64,000 nucleotides of DNA from G963676655 sp963678305 (GCA_963678305.2 CAXXVV010000003.1:434001-498000); one strand, 5' to 3'. Positions 26,705-35,850 are shown, counted from the first letter of the stretch. The notes: generated by a model not told the origin, from the sequence alone. Numbers and translations are program-made.

Positions 26705-27995
26705 TTAATACAGGCTTGGAATAACTGCTTTCAAGTCTGAACAGAATTGCTCTATTATTTCTTCCGAATGAGCTATTGAAACAAAGTTCAATTCATACTG
26801 CGAAGGCGATAAATAGTAACCACGTTCCAGCATCGCTTTGAAAAAGGCCGTGTATTTTTTGAAATCACATGTCTTAACATCATCCAGATTATCCGGGCAG
26901 ACTGACCGGAAAAATATCGTGAATACGCCGGTATCCCAGGCACAGCATAACGGGAATGAATATGTTTTAGTCAACTTATTTACCGTTTCGGCTATTTTTT
27001 CCGTACGTTGTCGCAATTCCGGATAAATATTCTCCTGGTGCAGTTTCTGCAGAGTGGCAATCCCGGCGGCCAACGCAACCGGATTGCCGCTGAGAGTTCC
27101 GGCCTGGTAAACCGGACCGACCGGGGCAAGGTGACTCATGATCTTTTTTGACCCGGCCACCGCGCCAACCGGCATGCCACCGCCAATTATTTTACCCAGA
27201 CAAGTAATATCGGGGTTGATGCCGATCATTTCGCTGTAAGTTGTTGGGCCAAACCGGAAACCGGTAATTACTTCATCAAAGATCAGGATAGTGTTATGTT
27301 CAGCCGTGATCCGGCGCAATTCTTTCAGATAACCTTCACGCGGTTTAAACTAATCCCATATTACCTACAACCGGTTCAATAATGACCGCGGACAACATCA
27401 TCAGGGAATTGCTTGAACACTCATCCTCAATTGCATCAAGGTCATTGTACGGTAAGGACAATCACCTCAGACAACCGCCGAGTCGTTGACCCCGGCGGAT
27501 GAGGAGATTCCGTGGGGTAAGCAGACCACTGCCGGCAGCAACCAGCAAGCTGTCACTGTGTCCATGATAACAACCGTCAAACTTGATTATATTCTTTCTT
27601 CCAGTTACCCCCCGCGCCAGGCGCACCGCGGTCATAACCGCTTCGGTCCCGGAATTCACACAGCGGACCATTTCAAGCGACGGAACCATTTTTTTGATCA
27701 ATTCGGCCATTTCAACCTCAAATGGATTACAGGTCCCGAAACTCAACCCGTCAGCGGTCGCGTCAATAACCGCACCAATCACTTCCGGATCGGCATGACC
27801 CAGAATCAGCGGCCCCCATGACATGCAAAAATCAATATATACCTTGTCATTGACATCAAAAAGGCGGCAACCCGGCGCCGCGTTTGAAATAAACCCGGTT
27901 CAGACTCAACCGAATTCAACGCCCCGGACCGGACTGTTGACCCCGCCCGGAATAGAGGCGCAGGCCCGTTGAAAAAGTTCTTTTGAAGTAATCAT
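26705..27995 (-). pseudogene. hemL: glutamate-1-semialdehyde aminomutase, multiply frameshifted
   Basis: The whole HemL sequence is recognisable in pieces: MITSKELFQRACASIPGGVN at the start (ATG 27995), then DFCMSWGPLILGHADPEV, CVNSGTEAVMTAVRLARG, DGCYHGHSD, IIEPVVGNMGLV, ILIFDEVITGFRFG and the PLP lysine in CLGKIIGGGMPVG. They fall in different frames. Small indels are needed near 27922-27925 (one G too many in the gene), 27888-27893 (one T missing), 27513-27516 (one extra C), about 27470 and 27453, and 27346-27348 (one extra T). No large deletion and no missing catalytic residue was seen. It overlaps the end of hemB. Either a recent pseudogene or local assembly error. Confidence 0.85.
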
Positions 27996-28001
27996 TGCAA
28001 T

Positions 28002-29003
28002 TCAATCCTTTAACAATTGATCGTACCTGGTTGGCCCAGTAGGAAATATAAATATCGGTTCCGGCCCGGGACAGGGCGCTGATCGATTCGCGCACCATCG
28101 CTTTCAAATCGCCCCAGCCGTTGTTCGCGCTGGCGATAAGCATTGAATATTCGCCGCTGACATTATAGGCGGCAAGCGGCAAGCCAAAGTATTTTCGCGC
28201 AGTCGGCAGATTATATCGAGATAGAACAATGCCGGCTTGACCATCAAAATATCCGCTCCCTCTCCTGCTCGTCCATAACAGATTCCCGCAGCGCGGCTCT
28301 CAGATTCCGATAATCGGCCTGATAGCCCTTACGGTCCCCGGCGGCGGGAGCGGAATCGGCCGCTTCCCGGAACGGCCCGTACATCCCGGATGCAAATTTA
28401 GTGGAATAAACTCATCAAGATTGTATCAGCGAAACCAGCCGCATCAAGTCCGGCCCGGATCGCCGCGACCTGACCGTCCATCATCGCGCTCGGGGCCACC
28501 GCGTCAGCGCCGGCTGCGGCATGGCTGACCGCCATTTTAGTGAGCAGTTCCAGCGAGGGGTCGTTCAAGACCGTACCGCAACCATCGAGTATCCCGCAAT
28601 GACCGTGCGACGTATATTCGCAGACGCAAACATCGGTAAAAATCAATAGTTCCGGGTAAACCGCTTTCAATTCACGAATCGCAACCTGAACAATTCCTTC
28701 TGTCGAATAGGCATATTCGGCGCAACAACTTTTGCGTTCTCCACCGACCACCCCGAAAAGCATGATCGATTTTATCCCCATAGCCATTACTTCCCCCACC
28801 GCCTCGATCAGGGTATCGACCGAATAGCGGAATTGGCCGGGCATCGCTCCTATGGGTTGCTTAATCCCTTTGCCTTCGACCACAAACACCGGCCACATAA
28901 ATTTTTCCGGCCCCGGCAAAGGAGCCGCTAACATATCACGTACCGTTTGGGTCGAACGCAAGCGTCTTAGTCTGAGATCGGGAAAGCCTGATACATTGTT
29001 CAT
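28002..29003 (-). pseudogene. hemB: delta-aminolevulinate dehydratase (porphobilinogen synthase), frameshifted
   Basis: The first 195 residues are open (MNNVSGFPDLRLRRLRST to DAAGFADTILMS) and contain the zinc-site motif DVCVCEYTSHGHCG with its three cysteines. The rest is present in other frames: the Schiff-base region YSTKFASGMYGPF, the catalytic MVKPALFYLD and AAYNVSGEYSML. Indels needed are one extra base near 28407, two extra near 28258, one missing near 28193 and one extra near 28027, after which the chain would end YWANQYDQLLKD at 28002. The start ATG overlaps the preceding stop as ATGA (29000-29003), so it is translationally coupled to the HemC-CobA-HemD gene. Confidence 0.85.
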
Positions 29004-31099
29004 CTTATCATCCTCAATTGTTTATCAAGTTGGGTTATCGCGATCATCTCAATCATTGCTTCAACCGTCGCGGTTTCCGGCCGGATCGCGGTTATTTCAT
29101 ATTCTTCAAGTTTTTTGCGGGTGGGTTCACCAATAGCACAGACTTGGAGTTTTGACAATGGCTTCTCTGAAAAATTATCAATAAATGCCTCAACCGAAGA
29201 AGGCGAAGTAAACATCACCCAGTCACATTCCGGCATCACGTCATAATGAACCGGCCGGTTGGTGTAAAATTCGATTTCAATCATACCCGGAAACGCTTCA
29301 GACAGGGTAGACGCGCCCTTTTCTGAGCGCAGACGGGTTATTCTTTCACTACCGGTCAATACTTTTTTGAGTGCCTCAATCAACCCTGACGCGCCAAAGT
29401 CTTTTTTCGCCCGGATTTCCGGGATAATCCCTTTTTGTTCAAAAAACCCGCCGGTTCCGCTGCCGCAAACCGCCAATTTCGGAAGGCGGCGTAAATCAAT
29501 GCGCTTTTTATTCAGTAAGTCCAGCAACAATCCGGCACACGATGGTGACGGCACAATTAAATAATCAGTATCCAATATCCGGTTGATTTCTATATCCGGT
29601 TGTAGTTCAAGCTCAAGCATCGGCATTGACAGCGCGGTTCCGCCAAAATTATCGATGGAGCATTCAGCTTTAACCGCCAAATTACGGCTTCCGGCAAACA
29701 TAACACGTTGTCCGGCCAAAAGTCCGTGATTGGAATACAAAAACTTTGCATCAGCCGCTTTGCCGATCAAAATGATTCCCGGCATGGTGGTTTCCGGCAG
29801 TTGAGCCGCGATATCCCTAAGGCTGCCTGATATGATTTGACAATCAGGACTTCCCGCATTGTAAACGACCGACACCGGCAAATCAGCGGCATAACCCGAC
29901 GCAAGTAAATTAGTCGAGATCGCCGCAACCTCACTCGCGCCCATAAAATAAACCTGAGTAAAGTCTTTGAGTTCTTCGTCGGTAAACCATTCCAGCGCAC
30001 GCGACCCGGATTTCCTGGGTGTGGCAACGGTAAATCCGCGATTGACACCGCGTCGAGTCAGTAACAGTCCGGTCGATGTAGTCGCCATATTTAAACTGCT
30101 GATTCCGGGGAATACCCTGTAAGGCAGGTCAAATTCATCAAGGATGTCCGTTTCCTCCGCTAATCGGCCGAAAATTCCGGGATCGCCACCTTTCAGTCTG
30201 ACCACTTTTTTATTTTTACGGCTATAATCAACCAGCATCCCGCATATCTCAGATTGTTTAAAAGAATGTTCGCCCTGACGTTTCCCCACATACACCGCGA
30301 CCGATGAGTCAGGCAAGCAGTCCAACAGGTCATGCGGACAAAGCGCGTCGTAAAGACAGATGTCACATGACTGTAAAGCCTCGACCACACCAAATGTCGT
30401 GTTGGCTTTGGAGCCGATTCCAGCCCCGGCCAGCAACACCGGTTTGACAAAAAGTTTGCGCAACGTAGTAAAAACACAGTCTCCTTTGCGAAAGGTCACC
30501 GCAATCCAGCCTTGAGCCGGCGGAGGAGGAAGGTCTTCAAGACTGATATATTCGGAAATCCGATCAGCCAGCCCCAAGCGTTTCAAGCCGGCCGCAGCCA
30601 TGATCAGGACATCATATTTCCCCGCGTCAAGTTGAGCAATGCGATTATCAATATTCCCGCGAATACTCCGCAGTTCCCCGTCGGGAAATTTTTTCATGGC
30701 AAAGGCTTCCCGGCGCTCACTGCTGACACCGATCTTCGGCTTGGCCGGAACCGCTCTGCCAGATGGAAAAACCAACACATCCCGCTGATCTTCGACCCAC
30801 GGCAGATAAAGCATATCGAGCCCGTCACGGAGTTTCTCAGGTAAATCCTTGGCACTGTGAAACGCGCAGTCAAGTTTTTGTTCCAGCACTGCGTCGTCAA
30901 GATCGCGAGTGAAAAAATCCGGATCGGAAACCCGTAAATCAGTCTGCCGGTCACGGTCACCAGGAGATGACATCGGGACCAACTCAAACTTCAAAGCCGG
31001 GACCAGCCGACACAGTTTTTCGATATATTGCCGGGTCTGGCACAGCGACAGCTTACTGTCCCTGGCGCCCGTCAATAAAACTTTTTCTGAAACGTTCAT
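29000..31099 (-). CDS. HemC(domains 1-2)-CobA-HemD fusion protein
   Basis: One intact chain of 699 residues carries three tetrapyrrole activities. Residues about 5-215 are porphobilinogen deaminase domains 1 and 2 (TGARDSKLSL, DCAFHSAKDLPEKL, SSERREAF, IRGNIDNRIAQLDAGKYDV, ending PPPPAQGW). Residues about 220-460 are uroporphyrinogen-III C-methyltransferase (LLAGAGIGS, VYVGKRQGEHSF, LKGGDPGIFGR). Residues about 465-695 are uroporphyrinogen-III synthase (VMFTSPSSVEAF, AIGEPTRKKL). Deaminase domain 3, which normally follows PGQGALGIE and carries the cysteine that holds the dipyrromethane cofactor, is absent; only about 25 residues separate the two domains. The start at 31099 has AAGGA nine bases ahead and overlaps the hemA end. 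Confidence 0.88.
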   Translation of the reverse strand: MNVSEKVLLTGARDSKLSLCQTRQYIEKLCRLVPALKFELVPMSSPGDRDRQTDLRVSDPDFFTRDLDDAVLEQKLDCAFHSAKDLPEKLRDGLDMLYLPWVEDQRDVLVFPSGRAVPAKPKIGVSSERREAFAMKKFPDGELRSIRGNIDNRIAQLDAGKYDVLIMAAAGLKRLGLADRISEYISLEDLPPPPAQGWIAVTFRKGDCVFTTLRKLFVKPVLLAGAGIGSKANTTFGVVEALQSCDICLYDALCPHDLLDCLPDSSVAVYVGKRQGEHSFKQSEICGMLVDYSRKNKKVVRLKGGDPGIFGRLAEETDILDEFDLPYRVFPGISSLNMATTSTGLLLTRRGVNRGFTVATPRKSGSRALEWFTDEELKDFTQVYFMGASEVAAISTNLLASGYAADLPVSVVYNAGSPDCQIISGSLRDIAAQLPETTMPGIILIGKAADAKFLYSNHGLLAGQRVMFAGSRNLAVKAECSIDNFGGTALSMPMLELELQPDIEINRILDTDYLIVPSPSCAGLLLDLLNKKRIDLRRLPKLAVCGSGTGGFFEQKGIIPEIRAKKDFGASGLIEALKKVLTGSERITRLRSEKGASTLSEAFPGMIEIEFYTNRPVHYDVMPECDWVMFTSPSSVEAFIDNFSEKPLSKLQVCAIGEPTRKKLEEYEITAIRPETATVEAMIEMIAITQLDKQLRMIR

Positions 31100-32491
31100 A
31101 AACATCCTTATGTTCATCAATAATCCGATCGGCTTGAACCAGAATCTCATTCATATCACAATTATTGCGACGATGCCAGTGCTTCAAATCCTCCATATCG
31201 GCAGTTGGTTTCCCGGCGATATTGCCGGGAACTCCAAGGTCGATAGAAACAGCTTCCGGCTTAAGCCGCTGTAACATCTCAGCCGAAATAACCGGTTCTT
31301 CAGCCGACATAGCGGTAATGACCAGATCCGCAGCCGGCAGTTTTTTCATCCAGCGTGGCCATATTTGAAATATTAACGCCAATATCTTTTTCTTTGGGCT
31401 GATTTGAATAATAAACCCAGTCAATAACACAACCTTCCGCCAGCAATAATTCTTTTAAAGCGCGGCCGACAACTCCGGTACCGGCCAGCATAATACGCCT
31501 GTCTTTAAGAGTTGATATTCGGCTTTTTATAAACTCCATTGCCAATTCTTCGATCTCAAAAACCCTGAGTTGTGAAACTATTTCGGTCCGGATATGCTTG
31601 GCAACATGCAGGATGTTGTCGCGCAGCGATTTAAGCAGACTGCCAGACCATTTTTTATCTTTCGCGTATTCAAAAGCGTCTTTGAACTGGGCTGAGATAT
31701 GGTTTTCGCCAGGAGTCTGTGAAAACAATCCCGAAGTTACCAGACACATGTGACGAAATGCATCAAATCCTGTCTTGACATAATATTGCTCCGGCTCCAG
31801 TGAATTGAGTTTCAATACCATCTTCAACATTTCGACAGCCGCCGGATTATTATGTCCGGCAGCAATCAGCTCAACCCGGTTGCAAGTATTAAGCAGCATG
31901 AACTCGTGAATTCCCAGCAGGGTCATCACCAGCTCTCCGGCTTTGTCCAGCCGTTTTCCACTCAAATGAAGATCTTTGCGTAAATCCATTTTTAGATGAT
32001 TATGATCAGTACCGATTACCAGTAATTCAGTATTTTCAATCGCATCAATATGGCGTGATAAATTCTCTTTAATTAGCTTTGTCTTACGGCAGGCAACTCC
32101 CTGGCTGGAGACGGCTATAGTTATATCATTATGATTAACGCTGGCCGGGGTAATAAAAGAACCATCCCGCCAATTGGCATCGACACAGCAGGCCATGACG
32201 CCTTTAGCTTTGGCCATAAGCATAACCGAACGGTTCAACTCGCGGTCATCAGTCGCCAGGAAAACAATATCGGCACAATCAAGATCCTGCTCCTTGAATT
32301 TGCGGGTAAAGAGTTCTATTTTTCCGGCTTCAGCCAGGGTCTTTATTTTACGGGTGGGAGCAGGAGCAACCACACTCACCAACACTCCGGCTTTAAGTAA
32401 AGCCGCCAGTTTTCGTCCTGCGACTTTGCCGCCGCCGACAATTAAACAACGTTTTTTCCGCAAGCAGCAGGTTAACCGGGTATGTATTCAT
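31053..32491 (-). pseudogene. hemA: precorrin-2 dehydrogenase-glutamyl-tRNA reductase fusion, two frameshifts
   Basis: The N-terminal 150 residues are a siroheme-synthase N-terminal domain (MNTYPVNLLLAEK, then RCLIVGGGKVAGRKLAALL), which oxidises precorrin-2 to sirohydrochlorin. From about residue 160 it is glutamyl-tRNA reductase: NTCNRVE with the nucleophilic cysteine, a GENHISAQFKDA segment, the NADPH-binding MLAGTGVVGRALKELL and DLVITAMSAEEPVIS. Two breaks each sit on a run of six A in the gene where five would keep frame (32452-32457 and 31341-31346). Without them the protein would be about 480 residues. Start is the ATG at 32491. The gene heads the tetrapyrrole operon. Confidence 0.8.
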
Positions 32492-32519
32492 GCAATAAAC
32501 TCTTTCATTTCCTGCAGCT

Positions 32520-32547
32520 AATTTACATCTGCAATCAGGGATTGCAA
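32520..32547 (-). promoter_or_regulatory. candidate promoter/operator of the tetrapyrrole operon
   Basis: Minus-strand -35 TTGCAA (32542-32547), 16-bp spacer, -10 TAAATT (32520-32525). A perfect inverted repeat TGCAATC-AGG-GATTGCA (32530-32546) fills the spacer and touches the -35 box, a position suited to a repressor. Confidence 0.4.
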
Positions 32548-32587
32548 AGATAATGTACTATGATTTATCCCCTTTTCCACTTACTTA

Positions 32588-32608
32588 ATAATCGTACAGT
32601 TTGATTAT
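32588..32608 (-). repeat. dispersed 21-bp quasi-palindrome, copy 5
   Basis: Exact copy of the 21-mer at 26588 and 26611, placed about 100 bp upstream of the hemA start. Together the three identical copies bracket the tetrapyrrole operon. Confidence 0.75.
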
Positions 32609-32778
32609 GATTTATATATAACAATCTAATTACCAATTAAATAACCACACATTGCCGTTTAAGATTTTATTCCGGGGCTGTTTAAAATAAATAAATTGAA
32701 AAATGGCCGGGGGTGTTTGCTTTTGCCACGTTTATAAGATAATTTACTTAAAATGCCAATCAAAAATAAAGTTGGAAA

Positions 32779-33327
32779 ATGATAGATAAAAAATCCCGTA
32801 CCAAACGTCATGGTCTGCTGATCAATATCACCGGCAACGGTAAAGGTAAAACAACCAGCGCACTCGGAACATCATTGCGCGCTCTGGGCTGGGGCTGGAA
32901 AGTCAGCGTCCTGCAATTCATCAAAAATGCCGGCAAAACCGGTGAAAAACAATTTGCCGACAATACCGGTCTACCGTTCGAGATTATTCCGCTGGGCGCA
33001 GGTTTTACCTGGCGCAAAGCTACTGAAACCGATGAAGATAAAAAATGTGCCGAGGCAGCCTGGAACCTGGCTAAGGAATATATCGCTAAAGAGGAAGTCG
33101 ATCTGCTGGTCCTCGACGAACTGAACATTGCGTTAAAACAGAAACTCGTCGATGTATCGGAAGTTTTGGAAATTCTGAAACAGCGTCCAGCCTGGATGCA
33201 TGTGATAATTACCGGGCGCGGCGCATTGCCGGAAGTCATAGAAGCATCCGACCTGGTATCAGAGCTCAAGGAAATAAAACACCCGTTCCAGCAAGGCATA
33301 AAAGCCCAGAAAGGGATTGAGTTTTAA
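32779..33327 (+). CDS. cobO: cob(I)yrinic acid a,c-diamide adenosyltransferase
   Basis: Transfers the adenosyl group from ATP to cobalt(I) in corrinoids (CobO/CobP/BtuR family). The P-loop is GNGKGKTTSALGT at residues about 18-30, followed by VSVLQFIKN, and LLVLDELNIALKQKLVDV forms the Walker B region. The C-terminus EIKHPFQQGIKAQKGIEF is typical. At 182 residues it is full length. It is transcribed away from the tetrapyrrole operon, whose CobA and precorrin-2 dehydrogenase domains feed corrinoid or siroheme synthesis, so the two fit functionally. Confidence 0.92.
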   Translation: MIDKKSRTKRHGLLINITGNGKGKTTSALGTSLRALGWGWKVSVLQFIKNAGKTGEKQFADNTGLPFEIIPLGAGFTWRKATETDEDKKCAEAAWNLAKEYIAKEEVDLLVLDELNIALKQKLVDVSEVLEILKQRPAWMHVIITGRGALPEVIEASDLVSELKEIKHPFQQGIKAQKGIEF

Positions 33328-33353
33328 GCTCAAATCAAATCATCACTCCCTGT

Positions 33354-33381
33354 CCGTCATTTATCCGTCACTTGCCCGTCA
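33354..33381. repeat. 11-bp TGACGG tandem repeat over a gene end
   Basis: CCGTCA occurs at 33354-33359, 33365-33370 and 33376-33381, exactly 11 bp apart (TGACGG on the minus strand). It encodes the last residues and stop codon of the membrane-protein gene. Same core as the repeats at 25305-25358. Confidence 0.6.
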
Positions 33382-34178
33382 CTTTTGATAGTCGCACGGA
33401 TACTGTCAGCTTCTTCTGATAAATTATTCTTGCTTTGTTCTGCTTCAAAAAGCCTCAAGGATATCGTGTTGCTAATTTGAATCAGGACAGCCCCAAAGAC
33501 AGTAAACAAAGCACAAACCAGACTTGACACGACCGATACTTTTCCAGTATCAACCGCAAGGAAAAGGGCTGAAGCAACTTTTTTTGTTATTAATTCTCCC
33601 TCAAGGTCAGGAATTGTCTCGGCAAACGCGTCCCATACAGTAAAATAAGCAGCACATGTTACAACCGCCCAAAACAAACCGACCAAAATCAACCCCCATC
33701 CTGCCGCAAGGCATACCGATTTTGCAAATTTGTACGCTCCAGGAAACGAAGACGCCGGCGGGACAACCTTGACTTCCGGATGATCAGCATACAGTCCTTT
33801 ACTTCTTATATCTGGAATAATATGCATGAAAAAATAAAGAACCGCTATATATGTTGAACCGGAAATATATGTAACATTCGTCCCCCAAAATGAAAAAACG
33901 AAAAACACCGCCCATGCGAGATGATGATTTCCCGCATACCTGACCTTCCAATGCCATATGCAAAATATTGAAAAATAGGCAATTGGAACAGCAATTATCC
34001 AAACAAATAAAATACAGCTGTAATGATTATAGAAAAACGATAAATCTTCAGAAAAAGTTAAAAAGATTTTTCCAAATGTCTCAATAAACCATACAGGAAA
34101 TGTTACAATCGTGATTATTCCACTGACAAAAGCAAGCTTCCACCAGATGTTCAATTTGCGACCAACGGAAATTGTCAT
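33357..34178 (-). CDS. polytopic membrane protein of unknown function
   Basis: A 273-residue protein with about five or six membrane helices: near residues 10-30, 45-70, 80-100, 105-125, 155-180 and 205-235. There are no recognisable transporter motifs and the C-terminus is charged and soluble (EAEQSKNNLSEEADSIR). The start at 34178 is preferred because GGAG lies 7 bases upstream; the ATG four codons earlier has no such site. Its last codons are formed from a dispersed 11-bp TGACGG repeat, so the natural C-terminus may have been altered by that insertion. It follows the C45-family gene in the same direction after about 50 bp. Confidence 0.6.
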   Translation of the reverse strand: MTISVGRKLNIWWKLAFVSGIITIVTFPVWFIETFGKIFLTFSEDLSFFYNHYSCILFVWIIAVPIAYFSIFCIWHWKVRYAGNHHLAWAVFFVFSFWGTNVTYISGSTYIAVLYFFMHIIPDIRSKGLYADHPEVKVVPPASSFPGAYKFAKSVCLAAGWGLILVGLFWAVVTCAAYFTVWDAFAETIPDLEGELITKKVASALFLAVDTGKVSVVSSLVCALFTVFGAVLIQISNTISLRLFEAEQSKNNLSEEADSIRATIKSDGQVTDK

Positions 34179-34229
34179 ATTTTTCTCCATTATTCTCTAT
34201 GTTGTAACGAATTAAGTTATAACTTAGTG

Positions 34230-35417
34230 TTACTTTTTGCTGAAAAGTTCATATTCTTTGTAAGTGTCTTTCGCGGCGGGAATATTGCCTGCCGCAAGAT
34301 AGAATTTATTATTGCGGTAATCAAAAATTACACTGTAAATATTGCATTCCATCAGGACTTTTTCGTTGCGAAGCACTTGCTGCATTCCGGCAATATTATT
34401 CGGCTTGATTTTCCGGGCAAAATCATCAATAGCGCAACGCCCGGCCATTTTCGCTCCACACCAGAGATTATTATCGGCAGTAAGAATTGAGTCACGAGCC
34501 GCGCGTTTTTTCACTCCGTTGCCGCGGCCTCGTTCATAGACCGCGGCCTTTCCGCTTTTTGCATCGCTCAGGCCAATGCAAAAAGGCATTCCCGGCGGCA
34601 TGTTCAACAATTCTTTTTCCGCAGATTCGAATGAATCGCAGCGTTCAGCAATCTCCCGCATTTTTATGAAAACCGGCATCTCGCATCTGCCGCCCGCGAC
34701 TCCAACCTGATCAAAACTTAGAGCAATGCCATGTTCGTTGATAATATCCAAAGCTCCGACCATCCCGGGAAATCCCAGATAGACCGTGGCATAGCGTCCG
34801 GGGGCGGCGGAAGTTCTGAAGATGGTCACCAGAAAATTGCCGACACCGGCAAGGTTATCCCAATCAAGGTTATGAGCGTGCAGCATCCCTTTGTCAGTAT
34901 TGACAATCAACTGCCTACACCCGGCCAGATAAAGGCCAAGGTCAAGGAAAGTGTTACCAAGCATCAAAGATTTTGGTTTGACTCCGGCAGCGTTGGCGGC
35001 GGCGGTAATTTCATTCATCCACCTGGGATCGATTTTTTCCAGTAATTTTTGGGCTTTTGCTGTTCTAATCTTATACTTTTCATCATCGCCGCGACAAATA
35101 ACCTGATAAACATAAACCTTCATCAACAATCCAATCGACCAACTACGAGCCCGACCGTGCTGCTTTCCCATTTCCTCCGGAGTTCCATTCAGCCGAACCG
35201 TTGAAGCGCCGGACCCCGGCAGGACTTTAAAAATCACTTCCTTGACAAACGGTTTGGCTCCGGGAATAAATTGGATGCACAGAAGAACAACGATACTCGA
35301 AACCAAAACGATAAACCGGTTGCGCAGACTGAAAATGCGTTTAAAGAATGATTTCGGTTTTGGTGTGGAATCCTCTTTTTCTATTTTCCGGTCATCTTCT
35401 GAAGATTTGCTGATCAT
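34230..35417 (-). CDS. membrane-anchored C45-family (acyltransferase/amidohydrolase) protein
   Basis: After a cytoplasmic basic tail and one membrane helix (residues about 30-50) the protein has the fold of peptidase family C45, the acyl-CoA:6-aminopenicillanate acyltransferase group of Ntn hydrolases. EEMGKQHGRA is the N-terminal motif, and the expected nucleophilic cysteine is the one in YLAGCRQLIV, followed by HAHNLDWD. In this family the chain is usually cleaved just before that cysteine. Substrates of bacterial members are mostly unknown amides. GGAGAGGAG precedes the ATG. A second, soluble member of the family is encoded at 56106-57128. Confidence 0.78.
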   Translation of the reverse strand: MISKSSEDDRKIEKEDSTPKPKSFFKRIFSLRNRFIVLVSSIVVLLCIQFIPGAKPFVKEVIFKVLPGSGASTVRLNGTPEEMGKQHGRARSWSIGLLMKVYVYQVICRGDDEKYKIRTAKAQKLLEKIDPRWMNEITAAANAAGVKPKSLMLGNTFLDLGLYLAGCRQLIVNTDKGMLHAHNLDWDNLAGVGNFLVTIFRTSAAPGRYATVYLGFPGMVGALDIINEHGIALSFDQVGVAGGRCEMPVFIKMREIAERCDSFESAEKELLNMPPGMPFCIGLSDAKSGKAAVYERGRGNGVKKRAARDSILTADNNLWCGAKMAGRCAIDDFARKIKPNNIAGMQQVLRNEKVLMECNIYSVIFDYRNNKFYLAAGNIPAAKDTYKEYELFSKK

Positions 35418-35550
35418 TTATATACTCCTCTCCGATAAGCGGTCAAGCTTATTTGTCTATAACATCACAGACTTCGATTTGATTAAAAATTTTTAGACTC
35501 ATGCGAAACTATTATTTGCACCATGACTAGCGCAGTCTGAGCCTGAGCTA

Positions 35551-35650
35551 GCGAAGGCAACGTATGAAGAACATGAAGAAGTATTTAAATTTTCAGCATA
35601 AGCTGAAAAATAAAAAACTTTTTCGTGACTTTTCGTGATTTTTCGTGGTT
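35551..35650. repeat. palindromic helical-phase repeat element, copy D
   Basis: The left half contains ATGAAGAAC and ATGAAGAAG units about 9 bp apart. A perfect 8-bp hairpin TTTTCAGC-ATAA-GCTGAAAA (35590-35609) follows, then three tandem 10-mers beginning TTTCGTG (35621-35650). The architecture matches the element at 23247-23332: tandem units, hairpin, and complementary-sense tandem units. Confidence 0.55.
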
Positions 35651-35850
35651 AATATTTGCATTTCGCACTACTCTTATTAAAAATTTTATTAAGGGAAATC
35701 TCTAAAGCGTTATCAAAGGAGCTCTCCCGTTTTGACATCTCCAACTACTACTAATCTAACTCAACCCGACTGATAAGTCAAGCGAATGAAAAAGTCCTCT
35801 GCTTATATGAATAAGGTTCAATTCTATTGTAAAAATAACTTAATAGCCCT

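Larger units (their letters stand above)
32492..32778. other. intergenic region between the tetrapyrrole operon and cobO
   Basis: This AT-rich divergent gap holds the candidate hem promoter with its inverted repeat (32520-32547) and one copy of the 21-bp repeat (32588-32608). I looked for a cobalamin riboswitch and saw no B12-box-like conserved segment. The cobO start has only GGA as a weak ribosome-binding site. Confidence 0.55.

Noticed and set aside
32609..32778. Possible cobalamin riboswitch before cobO
   Set aside because: No B12-box-like segment or paired elements were seen in the short AT-rich leader.
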